A DNA stretch of 64,000 bases from Pseudomonas sp. H1h. Lineage in GTDB: Bacteria > Pseudomonadota > Gammaproteobacteria > Pseudomonadales > Pseudomonadaceae. Where the stretch lies: positions 124,001 through 188,000 of the forward strand of contig NZ_AYMJ01000017.1 of assembly GCF_000633255.1 (NCBI RefSeq). The letters are read 5' to 3'. Made by a program: the position numbers and the translations under genes. This document shows positions 27,916 to 37,498 of the stretch, piece after piece. The notes beneath the pieces were generated by a model. That model did no database searches. It worked only from the letters and a program-made list of their open reading frames with translations, and was not told the origin of the DNA. Numbering within the stretch: the stretch's first letter is position 1; each line of letters begins with the position of its first letter.

Positions 27916-28143
27916 GGGCAAACTGTAGTCGAGGAATTGTAAGGAAAGTTATCAGGAGGCGAATCTGGCACGAAGCCGATAAACGGTAAATGCCGTCGGC
28001 CGATATTCCGCCATTCACCGCGCTCTATGGGCGTTCCAGCCGCAAACTTGGCTTATATGCCCTGCCCGCTGGAGCGGGGCGGGTGTCGCCTGTTACCATT
28101 CGCCGCTTGATTGTTCTGCTTTTCATTCTTTTCGAGACATGCC

Positions 28144-29625
28144 ATGACCACCGTCCGTACTCGCATCGCGCCATCGCCTACCGGGGACCCCCACGTAGGT
28201 ACCGCTTACATCGCATTGTTCAACTACTGCTTTGCCAAGCAGCATGGCGGTGAGTTCATCCTGCGCATCGAAGACACCGATCAGTTGCGTTCGACCCGCG
28301 AGTCCGAACAGCAGATCTTCGACGCCTTGCGCTGGTTGGGTATCGACTGGAGCGAAGGCCCGGACGTCGGCGGCCCGCACGGTCCGTACCGGCAGAGTGA
28401 GCGTGGCGATATCTATCAGAAGTATTGCCAGCAACTGGTCGACATGGGCCACGCGTTCCCGTGCTTCTGCACCGCTGAAGAGCTGGACCAGATGCGCGCC
28501 GAGCAAATGGCGCGTGGCGAAACCCCGCGTTACGACGGCCGCGCACTGCTGCTGTCCAAGGAAGAAGTCGCCGCGCGTCTGGCGGCCGGCGAACCGCACG
28601 TAATCCGCATGAAGGTGCCGACCGAAGGCGTCTGCGTGGTGCCGGATATGTTGCGTGGCGATGTCGAGATCCCGTGGGATCGCATGGACATGCAAGTGCT
28701 GATGAAGACCGACGGCCTGCCGACTTATTTCCTCGCCAACGTGGTCGACGACCATCTGATGGGCATCACCCACGTACTGCGCGGCGAAGAGTGGCTGCCG
28801 TCGGCACCGAAACTGATTCTGCTATACGAATACTTCGGCTGGGAACAGCCTGAGCTGTGCTACATGCCGCTGCTGCGTAATCCGGACAAGAGCAAGCTGT
28901 CCAAGCGCAAGAACCCGACCTCGGTGACTTTCTACGAGCGCATGGGCTTCATGCCGGAAGCGATGCTCAACTACCTGGGCCGCATGGGCTGGTCGATGCC
29001 GGACGAGCGCGAGAAGTTCTCGCTGCAGGAAATGGTCGACAACTTCGATCTCAAGCGCGTATCGCTCGGCGGGCCGATCTTCGACATCGAAAAACTGTCG
29101 TGGCTCAACGGCCAGTGGCTGCGTGATCTGCCGGTGGAAGAATTCGCCGCGCGCGTGCAGAAGTGGGCGTTCAACTCCGATTACATGATGAAGATCGCGC
29201 CGCTGGTTCAGGGCCGCGTGGAAACCTTCAGCCAGGTTGCACCGCTGGGCGGCTTCTTCTTTGCCGGTGGCGTGAGCCCGGATGCCAAGCTGTTCGAATC
29301 GAAGAAGCTTTCGGGCGATCAGGTACGCCAGTTGATGCAGCTGATTCTGTGGAAGCTCGAAAGCCTGCGTCAGTGGGAGAAGGACAGCATCACCGCAACG
29401 ATTCAGGCGGTGGTCGAATCCCTCGAGCTGAAACTGCGTGATGCGATGCCGCTGATGTTTGCCGCGATCACTGGGCAGGCGAGTTCGGTGTCGGTGCTCG
29501 ATGCGATGGAAATCCTCGGTCCCGACCTGACCCGTTTCCGTCTGCGCCAGGCGATTGATCTGCTGGGCGGCGTGTCGAAGAAAGAAAACAAAGAGTGGGA
29601 AAAGCTGCTGGGCGCGATCGCCTAA
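28144..29625 (+). CDS. gltX: Glutamyl-tRNA synthetase
   Basis: A 493-aa class I aminoacyl-tRNA synthetase that charges tRNA-Glu. The HIGH-type signature is [12 protein letters not shown] (about 10-21) and the KMSKS-type loop is [10 protein letters not shown] (about 250). The length and the C-terminal helical anticodon-binding region are normal. Notably it lies directly upstream of two tRNA-Glu genes, separated from them by its own strong terminator and a tRNA promoter. Confidence 0.98.
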   Translation: MTTVRTRIAPSPTGDPHVGTAYIALFNYCFAKQHGGEFILRIEDTDQLRSTRESEQQIFDALRWLGIDWSEGPDVGGPHGPYRQSERGDIYQKYCQQLVDMGHAFPCFCTAEELDQMRAEQMARGETPRYDGRALLLSKEEVAARLAAGEPHVIRMKVPTEGVCVVPDMLRGDVEIPWDRMDMQVLMKTDGLPTYFLANVVDDHLMGITHVLRGEEWLPSAPKLILLYEYFGWEQPELCYMPLLRNPDKSKLSKRKNPTSVTFYERMGFMPEAMLNYLGRMGWSMPDEREKFSLQEMVDNFDLKRVSLGGPIFDIEKLSWLNGQWLRDLPVEEFAARVQKWAFNSDYMMKIAPLVQGRVETFSQVAPLGGFFFAGGVSPDAKLFESKKLSGDQVRQLMQLILWKLESLRQWEKDSITATIQAVVESLELKLRDAMPLMFAAITGQASSVSVLDAMEILGPDLTRFRLRQAIDLLGGVSKKENKEWEKLLGAIA

Positions 29626-29647
29626 GCACACTTGACTCTGCAAGAAC

Positions 29648-29711
29648 CGCCGAAGGCCGGGATCGTTTGATTCCGGCCTTCGGCGTTTTTCCCCCGGATT
29701 TTCGGGGGGAG
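29648..29711 (+). terminator. Tandem terminator after gltX
   Basis: CGCCGAAGGCCGG/CCGGCCTTCGGCG stem with TTTTT, followed at once by a second CCCCCG/CGGGGG hairpin. Confidence 0.93.
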
Positions 29712-29766
29712 GGCGGTAAGTGATTGTTATGCCGACAAAAAACTTTGAAATTTTTCAAAAATAAGT

Positions 29767-29795
29767 TTGACAGGCTTTCGATACGCCCTTAAGAT
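29767..29795 (+). promoter_or_regulatory. Strong sigma70 promoter of the tRNA-Ala/Glu block
   Basis: Perfect TTGACA, a 17-nt spacer and TAAGAT, followed by a GC-rich discriminator (TCGCCCCG) as in stringently controlled stable-RNA promoters. Confidence 0.85.
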
Positions 29796-29828
29796 TCGCC
29801 CCGTCCTCAGCGATGACATCAACGATGA

Positions 29829-29904
<76 letters not shown>

Positions 29905-29983
29905 ATTTACACTTCGAAGCCTGGCCACACCGGCTTCGAAGCGATCAACACTCAGCGTTGATCAGTTGTATAGAAGGGTTTGC

Positions 29984-30059
29984 GTCCCCTTCGTCTAGTG
30001 GCCTAGGACACCGCCCTTTCACGGCGGTAACAGGGGTTCGAGTCCCCTAGGGGACGCCA
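29984..30059 (+). tRNA. tRNA-Glu (TTC), copy 1
   Basis: 76-nt cloverleaf: acceptor GTCCCCT/AGGGGAC, anticodon loop CTTTCAC (TTC), encoded CCA. Confidence 0.98.
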
Positions 30060-30112
30060 GTTTTACAGAAGTGATGTTGCAAAATGTCACTCCGCCGCGA
30101 GGCGAAAAATCC

Positions 30113-30188
30113 GGGGCTATAGCTCAGCTGGGAGAGCGCCTGCATGGCATGCAGGAGGTCAGCGGTTCGATCCCGCTTAGCTCCACCA
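30113..30188 (+). tRNA. tRNA-Ala (GGC), copy 2
   Basis: Same structure and anticodon as copy 1. Differences are in the anticodon stem (CCTGC for CTTGC) and T-stem, with compensatory partners. Confidence 0.98.
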
Positions 30189-30266
30189 ATTTACACTTCA
30201 AGGTCTGGCCACACCGGCCTTGAAGCGATCAGCACTCAGCACTGATCAGTTGTAGAAGGGTTTTGC

Positions 30267-30342
30267 GTCCCCTTCGTCTAGTGGCCTAGGACACCGCCCT
30301 TTCACGGCGGTAACAGGGGTTCGAGTCCCCTAGGGGACGCCA
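30267..30342 (+). tRNA. tRNA-Glu (TTC), copy 2
   Basis: Identical to copy 1. Part of the tandem Ala-Glu duplication. Confidence 0.98.
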
Positions 30343-30367
30343 CGATTACCCGCTCTGCGGGATTTAT

Positions 30368-30400
30368 AAGGGTCATTCAATTATTGAATGGCCCTTTTGT
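30368..30400 (+). terminator. Terminator of the tRNA block
   Basis: AAGGGTCATTCAAT/ATTGAATGGCCCTT stem followed by TTG/TTTG. Confidence 0.9.
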
Positions 30401-30474
30401 TTGTCTGGCGTTTGGCCAACTCTCCTTTTTCCTTACACTGTGCTTCAGACCAGCGGTCATATCCTCGACTTGCA

Positions 30475-30499
30475 GAATATTATTATGCGAATAATATTC
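30475..30499. promoter_or_regulatory. Perfect inverted repeat, likely TetR operator
   Basis: GAATATTATT and AATAATATTC arms around a 5-nt spacer, ending 24 nt upstream of the TetR gene. A half-site-like GTAATATTC follows at about 30504. It most likely overlaps the promoter and mediates autorepression. Confidence 0.8.
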
Positions 30500-30523
30500 T
30501 AGTCGTAATATTCGGAGGCAACG

Positions 30524-31063
30524 ATGAACGATAAAAAAGCTCAAACCCGCGAACGCATCCTCAAGGCTGCCAGTGCCGCACTGATCCAGCGTGGCCCGGC
30601 AGACCCCAGCGTTGGCGAAGTAATGGGCGCCGCCGGCCTGACTGTCGGTGGTTTCTATGCGCACTTCGAAAGCAAGGACGCGATGATGCTTGAGGCGTTC
30701 AAGCAACTGCTTGGCCGCCGACGCGACCTGATTGCCGACATGGACTCCGAGCTGACCGGTGAAGAGCGTCGTGCGCTGGTGGCTGCGTTTTATCTGTCGC
30801 GCAAACACCGTGATTCCAGTGAGTCGGCGTGTCCGATCCCGGCGTCGATCGGCGAACTGGGTCGTTTGCCGGAGTCATTCCGTATCGCGCTGAACGAGCA
30901 CTTGGAACTGATGATTGCGCAGTTGGCGTCCAGCCCCGAGGACACCGACAAAGCGTTGGCCGATGTGGCTTTGATGGTTGGTGGTCTGGCGCTGGCTAGA
31001 GCGCTGGGCCCGGGTGATTTATCCGATCGATTGCTGCGCGCGGCCAAGTCGGCGGTGCGTTGA
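30524..31063 (+). CDS. TetR-family transcriptional repressor
   Basis: A 179-aa regulator with an N-terminal helix-turn-helix (RERILKAASAALIQRGPADP through TVGGFYAHFESKDAMMLEAF) of the TetR type. The C-terminal helical ligand domain contains SESACPIPASIGELG, a pattern seen in TetR proteins that sense electrophiles or fatty-acyl compounds. ATG 30524 follows GGAGG. It is followed after 29 nt by an alpha/beta hydrolase gene, the most likely target together with itself. The ligand is unknown. Confidence 0.92.
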   Translation: MNDKKAQTRERILKAASAALIQRGPADPSVGEVMGAAGLTVGGFYAHFESKDAMMLEAFKQLLGRRRDLIADMDSELTGEERRALVAAFYLSRKHRDSSESACPIPASIGELGRLPESFRIALNEHLELMIAQLASSPEDTDKALADVALMVGGLALARALGPGDLSDRLLRAAKSAVR

Positions 31064-31092
31064 CCTGAAGGCCACAGCCTGAGGAGAGAGCG

Positions 31093-31926
31093 ATGAGCAC
31101 GTTGAAGTGGGTTCGTGGCGTTAATGGCACCTTGGGCTGGTTTGCACCGAAATTGGTGGCGAGCAAAATGCGTCTGGCGTTCATGACGCCGCGCGCACTG
31201 CCACTGCGTGATTGGGAGTTGCCGCTGCTGGCGAGTTCCGAGCGGATCACCTTGCGCTTTGGTCTGTCAGCCCTGCGCTGGGGTCAAGGCCCGACCGTAC
31301 TGCTGATGCACGGTTGGGAAGGCCGGCCAACCCAGTTTGCGGCTCTGATCACCGCGCTGGTCGAGGCCGGCTACACCGTCGTTGCGCTGGATGGTCCGGC
31401 TCACGGTCGCTCCCCGGGGCGTGAAGCCAATGTCGTGCTGTTTGCTCGGGCGATGCTTGAAGCCGCTGCCGAGTTGCCACCGCTGCAAGCGGTCATCGGC
31501 CACTCCATGGGCGGCGCCAGCGCGATGCTCGCCGTGCAATTGGGATTGCGCACCGAAACCCTCGTCAGTATCGCCGCGCCCGCAAGGATACTCGGCGTGC
31601 TGCGTGGTTTCGCCCGCTATGTCGGCATGCCGCCGAGGGCGCGTTCTGCTTTCATCCGGCAGGTCGAGCGGGATGTCGGCATGCGCGCAGCCACGCTGGA
31701 TGTCGCGCACTATCAACTGGATATGCCCGGGCTGATCGTGCATGCCGAGGACGACAGCTTCGTCTCGGTCAAGGAATCGCAACTGATCCACGAATCCTGG
31801 TTCGACAGCCGTTTGCTGCGCCTGGAAAGCGGCGGTCACCAGCGCGTGCTGGCCGACCCCCGGGTGGTTGATGGCGTGTTATCACTGTTGGCGGGGCGCA
31901 GTCTTCAAGCGCGGCAATCGGCCTGA
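31093..31926 (+). CDS. Alpha/beta-hydrolase
   Basis: A 277-aa serine hydrolase. The oxyanion region is LLMHGWEG, the nucleophile elbow GHSMGGAS (Ser about residue 139), followed by a VHAEDDSFV acid and a late GGHQRVLAD His. There is no signal peptide, so it is cytoplasmic. It is probably co-transcribed with the TetR gene. The substrate (ester, lactone or acyl compound) is not determinable. Confidence 0.9.
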   Translation: MSTLKWVRGVNGTLGWFAPKLVASKMRLAFMTPRALPLRDWELPLLASSERITLRFGLSALRWGQGPTVLLMHGWEGRPTQFAALITALVEAGYTVVALDGPAHGRSPGREANVVLFARAMLEAAAELPPLQAVIGHSMGGASAMLAVQLGLRTETLVSIAAPARILGVLRGFARYVGMPPRARSAFIRQVERDVGMRAATLDVAHYQLDMPGLIVHAEDDSFVSVKESQLIHESWFDSRLLRLESGGHQRVLADPRVVDGVLSLLAGRSLQARQSA

Positions 31927-31973
31927 GCATCCGTTACACTGCCCCGGTTGAATAATCTGACCGGGAGTGGGGC

Positions 31974-32423
31974 ATGGGCTGGGATCGGGCAACGCCGTTC
32001 ACCATTGATCTGCAAGTAGGCGCCGAGGATATCGACGGGCTGGGCCACGCGAACAACGCGGTGTACGTGACCTGGCTTGAACGCTGCGCCTGGCGCCACT
32101 CGCAGCGTCTTGGGCTGGATCTGGTCGAGTACCGGCGCCTGGATCGGGCGATGGCGGTGGTGCGTCACGAAATCGATTATCTGGCGGCCGCCTACGAAGG
32201 CGATGAGCTGCAATTGGCAACCTGGATCGTCGATTGGGACCAGCGCCTGAAAATGACCCGGCATTTCCAGCTGATTCGCCCCAGCGACAACACCACCCTG
32301 TTGCGCGCGCAGACCACCTTCGTCTGCATCGAACTGTCCACCGGCAAGCCAAAACGCATGCCGGCGGAGTTTATCGAAGGTTACGGCCCGGCGATCCAGT
32401 CTCTCGAGTCAGCGAATATCTGA
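31974..32423 (+). CDS. Acyl-CoA thioesterase, 4-hydroxybenzoyl-CoA thioesterase fold
   Basis: A 149-aa hotdog-fold protein of the YbgC/FadM type. The active-site block DIDGLGHANNAVYVTWLERC carries the conserved His/Asn and the following Tyr/Glu; VVRHEIDYLAAAYEGDEL is the next conserved strand. It probably hydrolyses acyl-CoA thioesters in the cytoplasm. The ATG at 31974 follows GGGAGTGGGGC. Confidence 0.9.
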   Translation: MGWDRATPFTIDLQVGAEDIDGLGHANNAVYVTWLERCAWRHSQRLGLDLVEYRRLDRAMAVVRHEIDYLAAAYEGDELQLATWIVDWDQRLKMTRHFQLIRPSDNTTLLRAQTTFVCIELSTGKPKRMPAEFIEGYGPAIQSLESANI

Positions 32424-32425
32424 AT

Positions 32426-32512
32426 GTGGAAGCGGGCTTGCTCGCGAAAGCGGTGGATCAGCTAAATGAATGCTGACTGACACGACGCCTTCGCGAGCAA
32501 GCCCGCTCCCAC
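32426..32512. repeat. Paired REP palindrome
   Basis: Inverted REP cores about 43 nt apart. The left arm has GTGGAAGCGGG, one substitution from consensus. Confidence 0.9.
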
Positions 32513-32581
32513 AGGGATCTGCGATTTCTTGCGATATCCAGTAAACTGCCGCACGTTTTTTCCTTGAGTAGTGTTTTCCCC

Positions 32582-33541
32582 ATGCAAATTGCTCTGGCGC
32601 CCATGGAGGGGTTGGTCGACGATATCCTGCGCGACGTGCTGACCCGCGTTGGCGGCATCGACTGGTGCGTGACCGAATTCATTCGGATCAACGATCAGTT
32701 GCTCACCCCGGCCTACTTTCACAAGTTCGGCCCGGAGCTGCTCAACGGCGCCCGCACTCGGTCCGGCGTACCGTTGCGCGTGCAGTTGTTGGGTTCCGAT
32801 CCGGTGTGCCTGGCGGAAAATGCTGCGCTGGCCTGCGAACTCGGCTCCGAAGTGATCGACCTGAACTTCGGCTGCCCGGCCAAGACCGTCAACAAATCCC
32901 GGGGCGGGGCGGTGCTGCTCAAGGAGCCGGAGCTGCTCAACAGCATCGTCGAGCACGTGCGTCGTGCCGTGCCGGCGCACATCCCGGTGACTGCGAAGAT
33001 GCGCCTGGGCTTCGACAGTCCGGACGGCTCGCTGGTCTGCGCGACTGCGCTGGCCGAGGGTGGCGCCGAACACATTGTGGTTCACGCCCGGACCAAGGTC
33101 GATGGCTACAAGCCGCCGGCGCACTGGGAGTGGATTCCGCGGGTGCAGGAGGTGGTCAGGGTGCCGGTGTTCGCCAATGGTGACATCTGGAGCGTCGAAG
33201 ACTGGCGGCGTTGCCGCGAGATCAGCGGCGTGGAGGACATCATGCTCGGGCGCGGCCTGGTGTCGCGGCCCGACCTGGCCAAACAGATCGCTGCCGCCCG
33301 CGCCGGCGAGGAAGTGGTCGAGATGACCTGGGCCGAACTGTTGCCGCTGATCCAGGACTTCTGGCTGCAGGCCAAGGCGCAGATGACTGCGCGGCAATCG
33401 CCGGGTCGGTTGAAGCAATGGCTGGCGATGCTGACGCGCAATTATCCCGAGGCTACCGAGCTGTTTACCGTGCTGCGTCGCGAGACAGAACCGGATCAGG
33501 TCTCGCGTTTGCTGGGGTTGCCGGTCGCCGAAGCGGCCTGA
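32582..33541 (+). CDS. dusC: tRNA-dihydrouridine(16) synthase
   Basis: A 319-aa FMN enzyme that reduces U16 in tRNAs. It has the Dus signatures [40 protein letters not shown] (catalytic Cys) and [17 protein letters not shown], the last typical of DusC, plus the C-terminal [14 protein letters not shown] helical domain. ATG 32582 gives the standard length. Confidence 0.94.
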   Translation: MQIALAPMEGLVDDILRDVLTRVGGIDWCVTEFIRINDQLLTPAYFHKFGPELLNGARTRSGVPLRVQLLGSDPVCLAENAALACELGSEVIDLNFGCPAKTVNKSRGGAVLLKEPELLNSIVEHVRRAVPAHIPVTAKMRLGFDSPDGSLVCATALAEGGAEHIVVHARTKVDGYKPPAHWEWIPRVQEVVRVPVFANGDIWSVEDWRRCREISGVEDIMLGRGLVSRPDLAKQIAAARAGEEVVEMTWAELLPLIQDFWLQAKAQMTARQSPGRLKQWLAMLTRNYPEATELFTVLRRETEPDQVSRLLGLPVAEAA

Positions 33542-33560
33542 AAAAAACTGCAAATAATCT

Positions 33561-33588
33561 CTTGAAATCATTTCAGCGGTCCCTATCT
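33561..33588 (+). promoter_or_regulatory. Sigma32 heat-shock promoter
   Basis: CTTGAAA at 33561-33567 and CCCTATCT at 33581-33588 with a 13-nt spacer, matching the sigma32 consensus (CTTGAAA, CCCCATNT). Confidence 0.88.
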
Positions 33589-33591
33589 AAG

Positions 33592-33661
33592 GGGTACGCG
33601 ATGCCGAATTCGGGTCGCGGAGACACAAAAACTTGCTGATTGTTTTCAGGAGATTTGAACC
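33592..33661 (+). promoter_or_regulatory. ROSE-like RNA thermometer in the small Hsp leader
   Basis: The 5' UTR folds into a first hairpin (CGCGA/TCGCG around CCGAATTCGG) and a second, start-proximal one in which TTGCTG (33633-33638) faces the Shine-Dalgarno AGGAG (33648-33652). The TTGCT/AGGAG pairing with a bulged G is the mark of ROSE thermometers that open on heating. ROSE elements before Pseudomonas small Hsp genes are known. Confidence 0.75.
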
Positions 33662-34105
33662 ATGAGTACTGCATTTTCCCTCGCTCCACTGTTCCGTTCC
33701 TCGGTAGGTTTCGACCGCTTCAACGATCTGTTCGAAACCGCCCTGCGCAACGAGCCAGGCAGCACCTACCCACCCTACAACGTGGAAAAACACGGTGACG
33801 ATCAATACCGTATCGTCGTAGCGGCAGCCGGTTTCCAGGAAGAAGACCTGGAGCTGCAAGTCGAGAAGGGTGTGCTGACCATCAGTGGCGGCAAGCGTGA
33901 TGCCAACGAAGGCGTGACCTTCTTGCATCAGGGCATTGCCCAGCGTGCTTTCAAGCTGTCCTTCCGCCTGGCCGATCACATCGAGATCAAGGCCGCCGAT
34001 CTGAGCAACGGTCTGCTGAGCATCGACCTGTTGCGGGTGATCCCGGAAGAAGCGAAAGCCAAGCGCATCCCGATCAACGGGGTGCAGAAGCCGGCTCTGC
34101 AATAA
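33662..34105 (+). CDS. ibpA: Small heat-shock protein (Hsp20/IbpA family)
   Basis: A 147-aa cytoplasmic holdase chaperone. The alpha-crystallin domain runs from about residue 38 (PPYNVEKHGDDQYRIVVAAA) to about 130, with the AFKLSFRL core; a C-terminal IPI motif (KRIPING) mediates oligomerisation. It is controlled by the sigma32 promoter and ROSE-like leader directly upstream, and ends at a terminator 11 nt after the stop. Confidence 0.95.
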   Translation: MSTAFSLAPLFRSSVGFDRFNDLFETALRNEPGSTYPPYNVEKHGDDQYRIVVAAAGFQEEDLELQVEKGVLTISGGKRDANEGVTFLHQGIAQRAFKLSFRLADHIEIKAADLSNGLLSIDLLRVIPEEAKAKRIPINGVQKPALQ

Positions 34106-34116
34106 GGCCGAGCAAG

Positions 34117-34144
34117 AAAAAGGGCGCCAATGGCGCCCTTTTTT
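34117..34144 (+). terminator. Terminator of the Hsp20 gene
   Basis: AAGGGCGCC/GGCGCCCTT stem with T-run. Confidence 0.95.
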
Positions 34145-34151
34145 GTGCCCG

Positions 34152-37100
34152 TCATTCGAGCATCGTTTTCAACGCCTCCAGCGCCACCGGGCGACTGTGC
34201 AGATAGCCCTGATACAAATGGCAGCCCAGTCCCTGCAAAAACGCCAGTTGTTCCGGTGTTTCCACGCCTTCGGCAATCACCTCCAGTTCCAGGCTGCGGG
34301 CCATGGCGACGATGGCGCGGATGATCTCGGCGTCGTTGGGGTCGGTGGTCGCGTCGCGGATGAACGACTGGTCGATTTTCAGGGTGTCCACCGGCAGGCG
34401 CTTGAGGTAGGTCAGTGACGAGTAGCCGGTGCCGAAGTCGTCCATCGCGAAGCTCACGCCGAGCTTTTTCAGGCGGCGCATCTTGCTGATGGTGTCTTCC
34501 AGGTTCTGGATGACGATGCCCTCGGTAATCTCCAGTTTCAGCAGCGAGCAGGGCAGGCCGTGGCTGGTCATGCTGTGTTCGATGCGTTCGACGAAGTCGT
34601 TCTGGCGGAACTGCCGTGGGCTGATGTTCACACAGAGGCTGAAATTGAGAGGGTCGATCAGCTTCAAGGCGATCAGTTGCTTGAACGCTTCGCAAGCCTC
34701 GTCGAGGATCCAGGTGCCGACTTCCAGAATCAGCCCGCTTTCCTCCAGCACCTTGATGAACTCGGTGGGCGATTGCGCGCCGAGTTCCGGGTGATTCCAG
34801 CGCACCAGTGCCTCGGCGCCGATGATGCGGTTGTCCCGTGCGTCGACTTGCGGCTGGAAGTGCACGTTGAATTCGCCGCGAGACAGCGCCAGACGCAAGT
34901 CGGTCTCCATGCGCAGCCGTTCGCTGGCGGCTTTCTGCATGGTGTTGTGGTACATCTGCGTGGTGTTGCGCCCGGAATCCTTGGCCCGGTACAGCGCGAT
35001 GTCGGCGCGCTTGAGCAGGTCGGTCGGGGTCGAACCGTGATCGGGAATCAGCGCCACGCCGATGCTCGGCGTCACTTGCAGGCGCTGGCCGTCGAGGAAC
35101 ATCGGTTCCGACAGCAGTTCGCGAATGGTGTCGGCCAACTCGCGCACTTGCACACTGACCTCGTTGCGCGTGCCCTCCAGGCCACTGAGCAACACTACGA
35201 ATTCATCGCCGCCCAGGCGTGCGACGGTGTCTTCCATGCGTACGCTGGCTTCGAGCCGTGCGGTGATGATTTTCAGCACGGTGTCGCCGACCGGGTGACC
35301 CAGCGAGTCGTTGATGTGCTTGAAGTGGTCAAGGTCGAGGAACAGCAGTGCGCCGCGCAGATTGTGTCGTTTGAGCAGGGCGATCTGCTGGCTCAGGCGA
35401 TCCATCAGTAAGGCGCGGTTGGGCAGGTTGGTCAGCGGGTCGTGATAGGCCAGGTGACGGATCTGCGCTTCAGCGTTCTTCAGCAGACTGACGTCCCGCG
35501 CTGTCAGCAGCAGGCATGCGGTTTCGTTGAGGGTGATCGGTTCGATCGACACTTCGACCGTCAGCAGTTCGCCACGCTTGTTGCGCCCGAGCATTTCCTG
35601 ATGATGCACGCGGCCCTTGATCTGCAGTTCGGCGAGCAGCGCCGAGCGTTGTTTTTCCTCGGCCCAGATGCCGATCTGGTAGACGGTTTTACCCACCACT
35701 TCTTCGGCGCGATAGCCGGTGAGGCGGCAGAAGCCGTCGTTGACCTCCAGATAGCGCCCGGTGTCGCGCTCGGTGATGGTGATTGCATCGGGACTGGAGT
35801 GGAACGCTTTGGCGAATTTCTCTTCGCTGGCCTTGAGTGCGGCCTCGGAGCGCTGCTGTTGGGTGATGTCGCGCAGGGTGGTGACGATACACGGCTGATT
35901 GCCGACGCTGATCTGCCGGCTGGAAATCACGCAAGTCAGCGACTGCCCGTCCTTGTGCTGGACGATGATCGCGACATTGCTCAGGCCTTGTTCACGGATC
36001 ACCCGTTCGATGCGTTGCAGGCTCTTCGCCGAGGCGTCCCACAGACCGATGTCTTCGGCGGTGCGGCCGATCACATCGGCGGCGCTCCAGCCGAAGGTCT
36101 GGGTGAAACTGTTGTTGATTTCGATGAATTCGCCGCTGTCCTGACGGGTCACGCAGATCGGGTCGGGGCTGACCTGGAACAGCGTGGCGAACTTCTCTTC
36201 CGAGGCAACCAGGCGCTGCTCGCGCTCGACCTGATCGGTGATGTCCAGCAAGGTCCCGGCCATGCGCAGCGGGGCGCCTTTTTCGTCGCGGTAGAGGCGG
36301 GCGCGGCTTTCCAGATAGCGCGAGCTGCCATCCGGCAGTTGCACGCGATAAGTCAGTTGATAATTGCCGGCCGGGCCTTCACGCAGGCTGCGATAGGCAT
36401 CGCGCATGCTGTCACGTTCCTCGCCGGGCACGCCTTCGAAAAACTCCTCGAACGACTCGTGAAACGGTATCGGCTCCAGCCCGTGCAGTTGCGCCGCTCG
36501 CGCCGAGCCGTAAAGCATGCCGCTGGGGATGTGCCAGTCCCAGGTGCCGAGCTGTGCCGAGTCCAGCGCCAGGTCGAGGCGTTCCTGACTGTCTTTCAAG
36601 GCGTGTTCGGCGGCTTTGCGTTCGGTGGTGTCGAGGAAGGTGCTCAGCAGGTAGGGCTGGCCCTCGAGTTCGACCTTCTGCGCGCTGAGGATGCCGTCAT
36701 GAATCTGCCCGTTGCTGGCGCGAAACTGCACTTCCATGCTGATCAGTTCGCCTTTGGCCTTGGTCTTTTTTACCAGTTCGGCGCGTTGTTCCGGGTGTAC
36801 CCACAAACCCAGCTCCAGCGTGGTGCGGCCAATGGCGCTCTGCACCGGCCAGCCGAACAGGCTTTCGAAATACTGATTGGCCTCGCTGATCAGGCCGTCT
36901 TCCTGGCGCGTCAGCAGCACCATGTTCGGGCAAAGATGAAAGAGGGTGGCGAAACGTTTCTCGGAACTGCTGAGGGCCTGTTCGCGCTGGCGCTGGTGGG
37001 TGATTTCGCGAATCACCCCGATCATTCGGGGGCGGCCGTGTTTGTCCGGCAGCAGGCTGCCGCTGATCTCCAGCCAGTGCAGGCTGCCGTCGGGCCAGCG

Positions 37101-37430
37101 GATACGGTGGTGCATCGCCTGTTCCAGTGGCGCGCCGGCAATCACCGCGTGGAAGGCGCGAACGGTTTTCGCCCGGTCTTCGGGCGGCAACAGGTCGAGG
37201 TATTCCAGATCTTCGGGCAGCGGTTGCCGTGGATCGAAGCCGAACAGCGCCTGGGTGCCCCGTGACCAACTGATCTGCCCGCGCTCGATGTCCCAGTACC
37301 AAGCGCCGAGCCGGGCGCCGTTGAGCGCGGCCAGCAATTGCGGCGCACTCTCCCAGCTCTGCTCGGAACGTCGCGGATCAATGGCCTGAATACGCGGCAT
37401 CGGCGGAATTCGGTCAACAGATTTCGGCAT
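34152..37430 (-). CDS. Multi-PAS GGDEF-EAL c-di-GMP signalling protein
   Basis: A 1092-aa soluble protein with about five tandem PAS domains (residues 25-690), a GGDEF domain with the canonical RLGGDEF (740-744) and inhibitory RMED site (731-734), and an EAL domain with GAEALVRW (EAL at 873-875), LEITEG, AMDDFGTGYSSL, DTLKIDQSF, AEGVE and a QGYLHSRP end. All phosphodiesterase residues look present, so it may be bifunctional or GTP-stimulated. No transmembrane segment. PAS ligands (haem, FAD or small molecules) are unknown. ATG 37430 has a weak ribosome-binding site; 37400 is an alternative start. Confidence 0.93.
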   Translation of the reverse strand: MPKSVDRIPPMPRIQAIDPRRSEQSWESAPQLLAALNGARLGAWYWDIERGQISWSRGTQALFGFDPRQPLPEDLEYLDLLPPEDRAKTVRAFHAVIAGAPLEQAMHHRIRWPDGSLHWLEISGSLLPDKHGRPRMIGVIREITHQRQREQALSSSEKRFATLFHLCPNMVLLTRQEDGLISEANQYFESLFGWPVQSAIGRTTLELGLWVHPEQRAELVKKTKAKGELISMEVQFRASNGQIHDGILSAQKVELEGQPYLLSTFLDTTERKAAEHALKDSQERLDLALDSAQLGTWDWHIPSGMLYGSARAAQLHGLEPIPFHESFEEFFEGVPGEERDSMRDAYRSLREGPAGNYQLTYRVQLPDGSSRYLESRARLYRDEKGAPLRMAGTLLDITDQVEREQRLVASEEKFATLFQVSPDPICVTRQDSGEFIEINNSFTQTFGWSAADVIGRTAEDIGLWDASAKSLQRIERVIREQGLSNVAIIVQHKDGQSLTCVISSRQISVGNQPCIVTTLRDITQQQRSEAALKASEEKFAKAFHSSPDAITITERDTGRYLEVNDGFCRLTGYRAEEVVGKTVYQIGIWAEEKQRSALLAELQIKGRVHHQEMLGRNKRGELLTVEVSIEPITLNETACLLLTARDVSLLKNAEAQIRHLAYHDPLTNLPNRALLMDRLSQQIALLKRHNLRGALLFLDLDHFKHINDSLGHPVGDTVLKIITARLEASVRMEDTVARLGGDEFVVLLSGLEGTRNEVSVQVRELADTIRELLSEPMFLDGQRLQVTPSIGVALIPDHGSTPTDLLKRADIALYRAKDSGRNTTQMYHNTMQKAASERLRMETDLRLALSRGEFNVHFQPQVDARDNRIIGAEALVRWNHPELGAQSPTEFIKVLEESGLILEVGTWILDEACEAFKQLIALKLIDPLNFSLCVNISPRQFRQNDFVERIEHSMTSHGLPCSLLKLEITEGIVIQNLEDTISKMRRLKKLGVSFAMDDFGTGYSSLTYLKRLPVDTLKIDQSFIRDATTDPNDAEIIRAIVAMARSLELEVIAEGVETPEQLAFLQGLGCHLYQGYLHSRPVALEALKTMLE

Positions 37431-37498
37431 TGTTAACGGGCCTTGAGCTGATGGTGGCGTTAGGCACAGGGACAGCGGCTCTATAGGAGTAGCACAAG

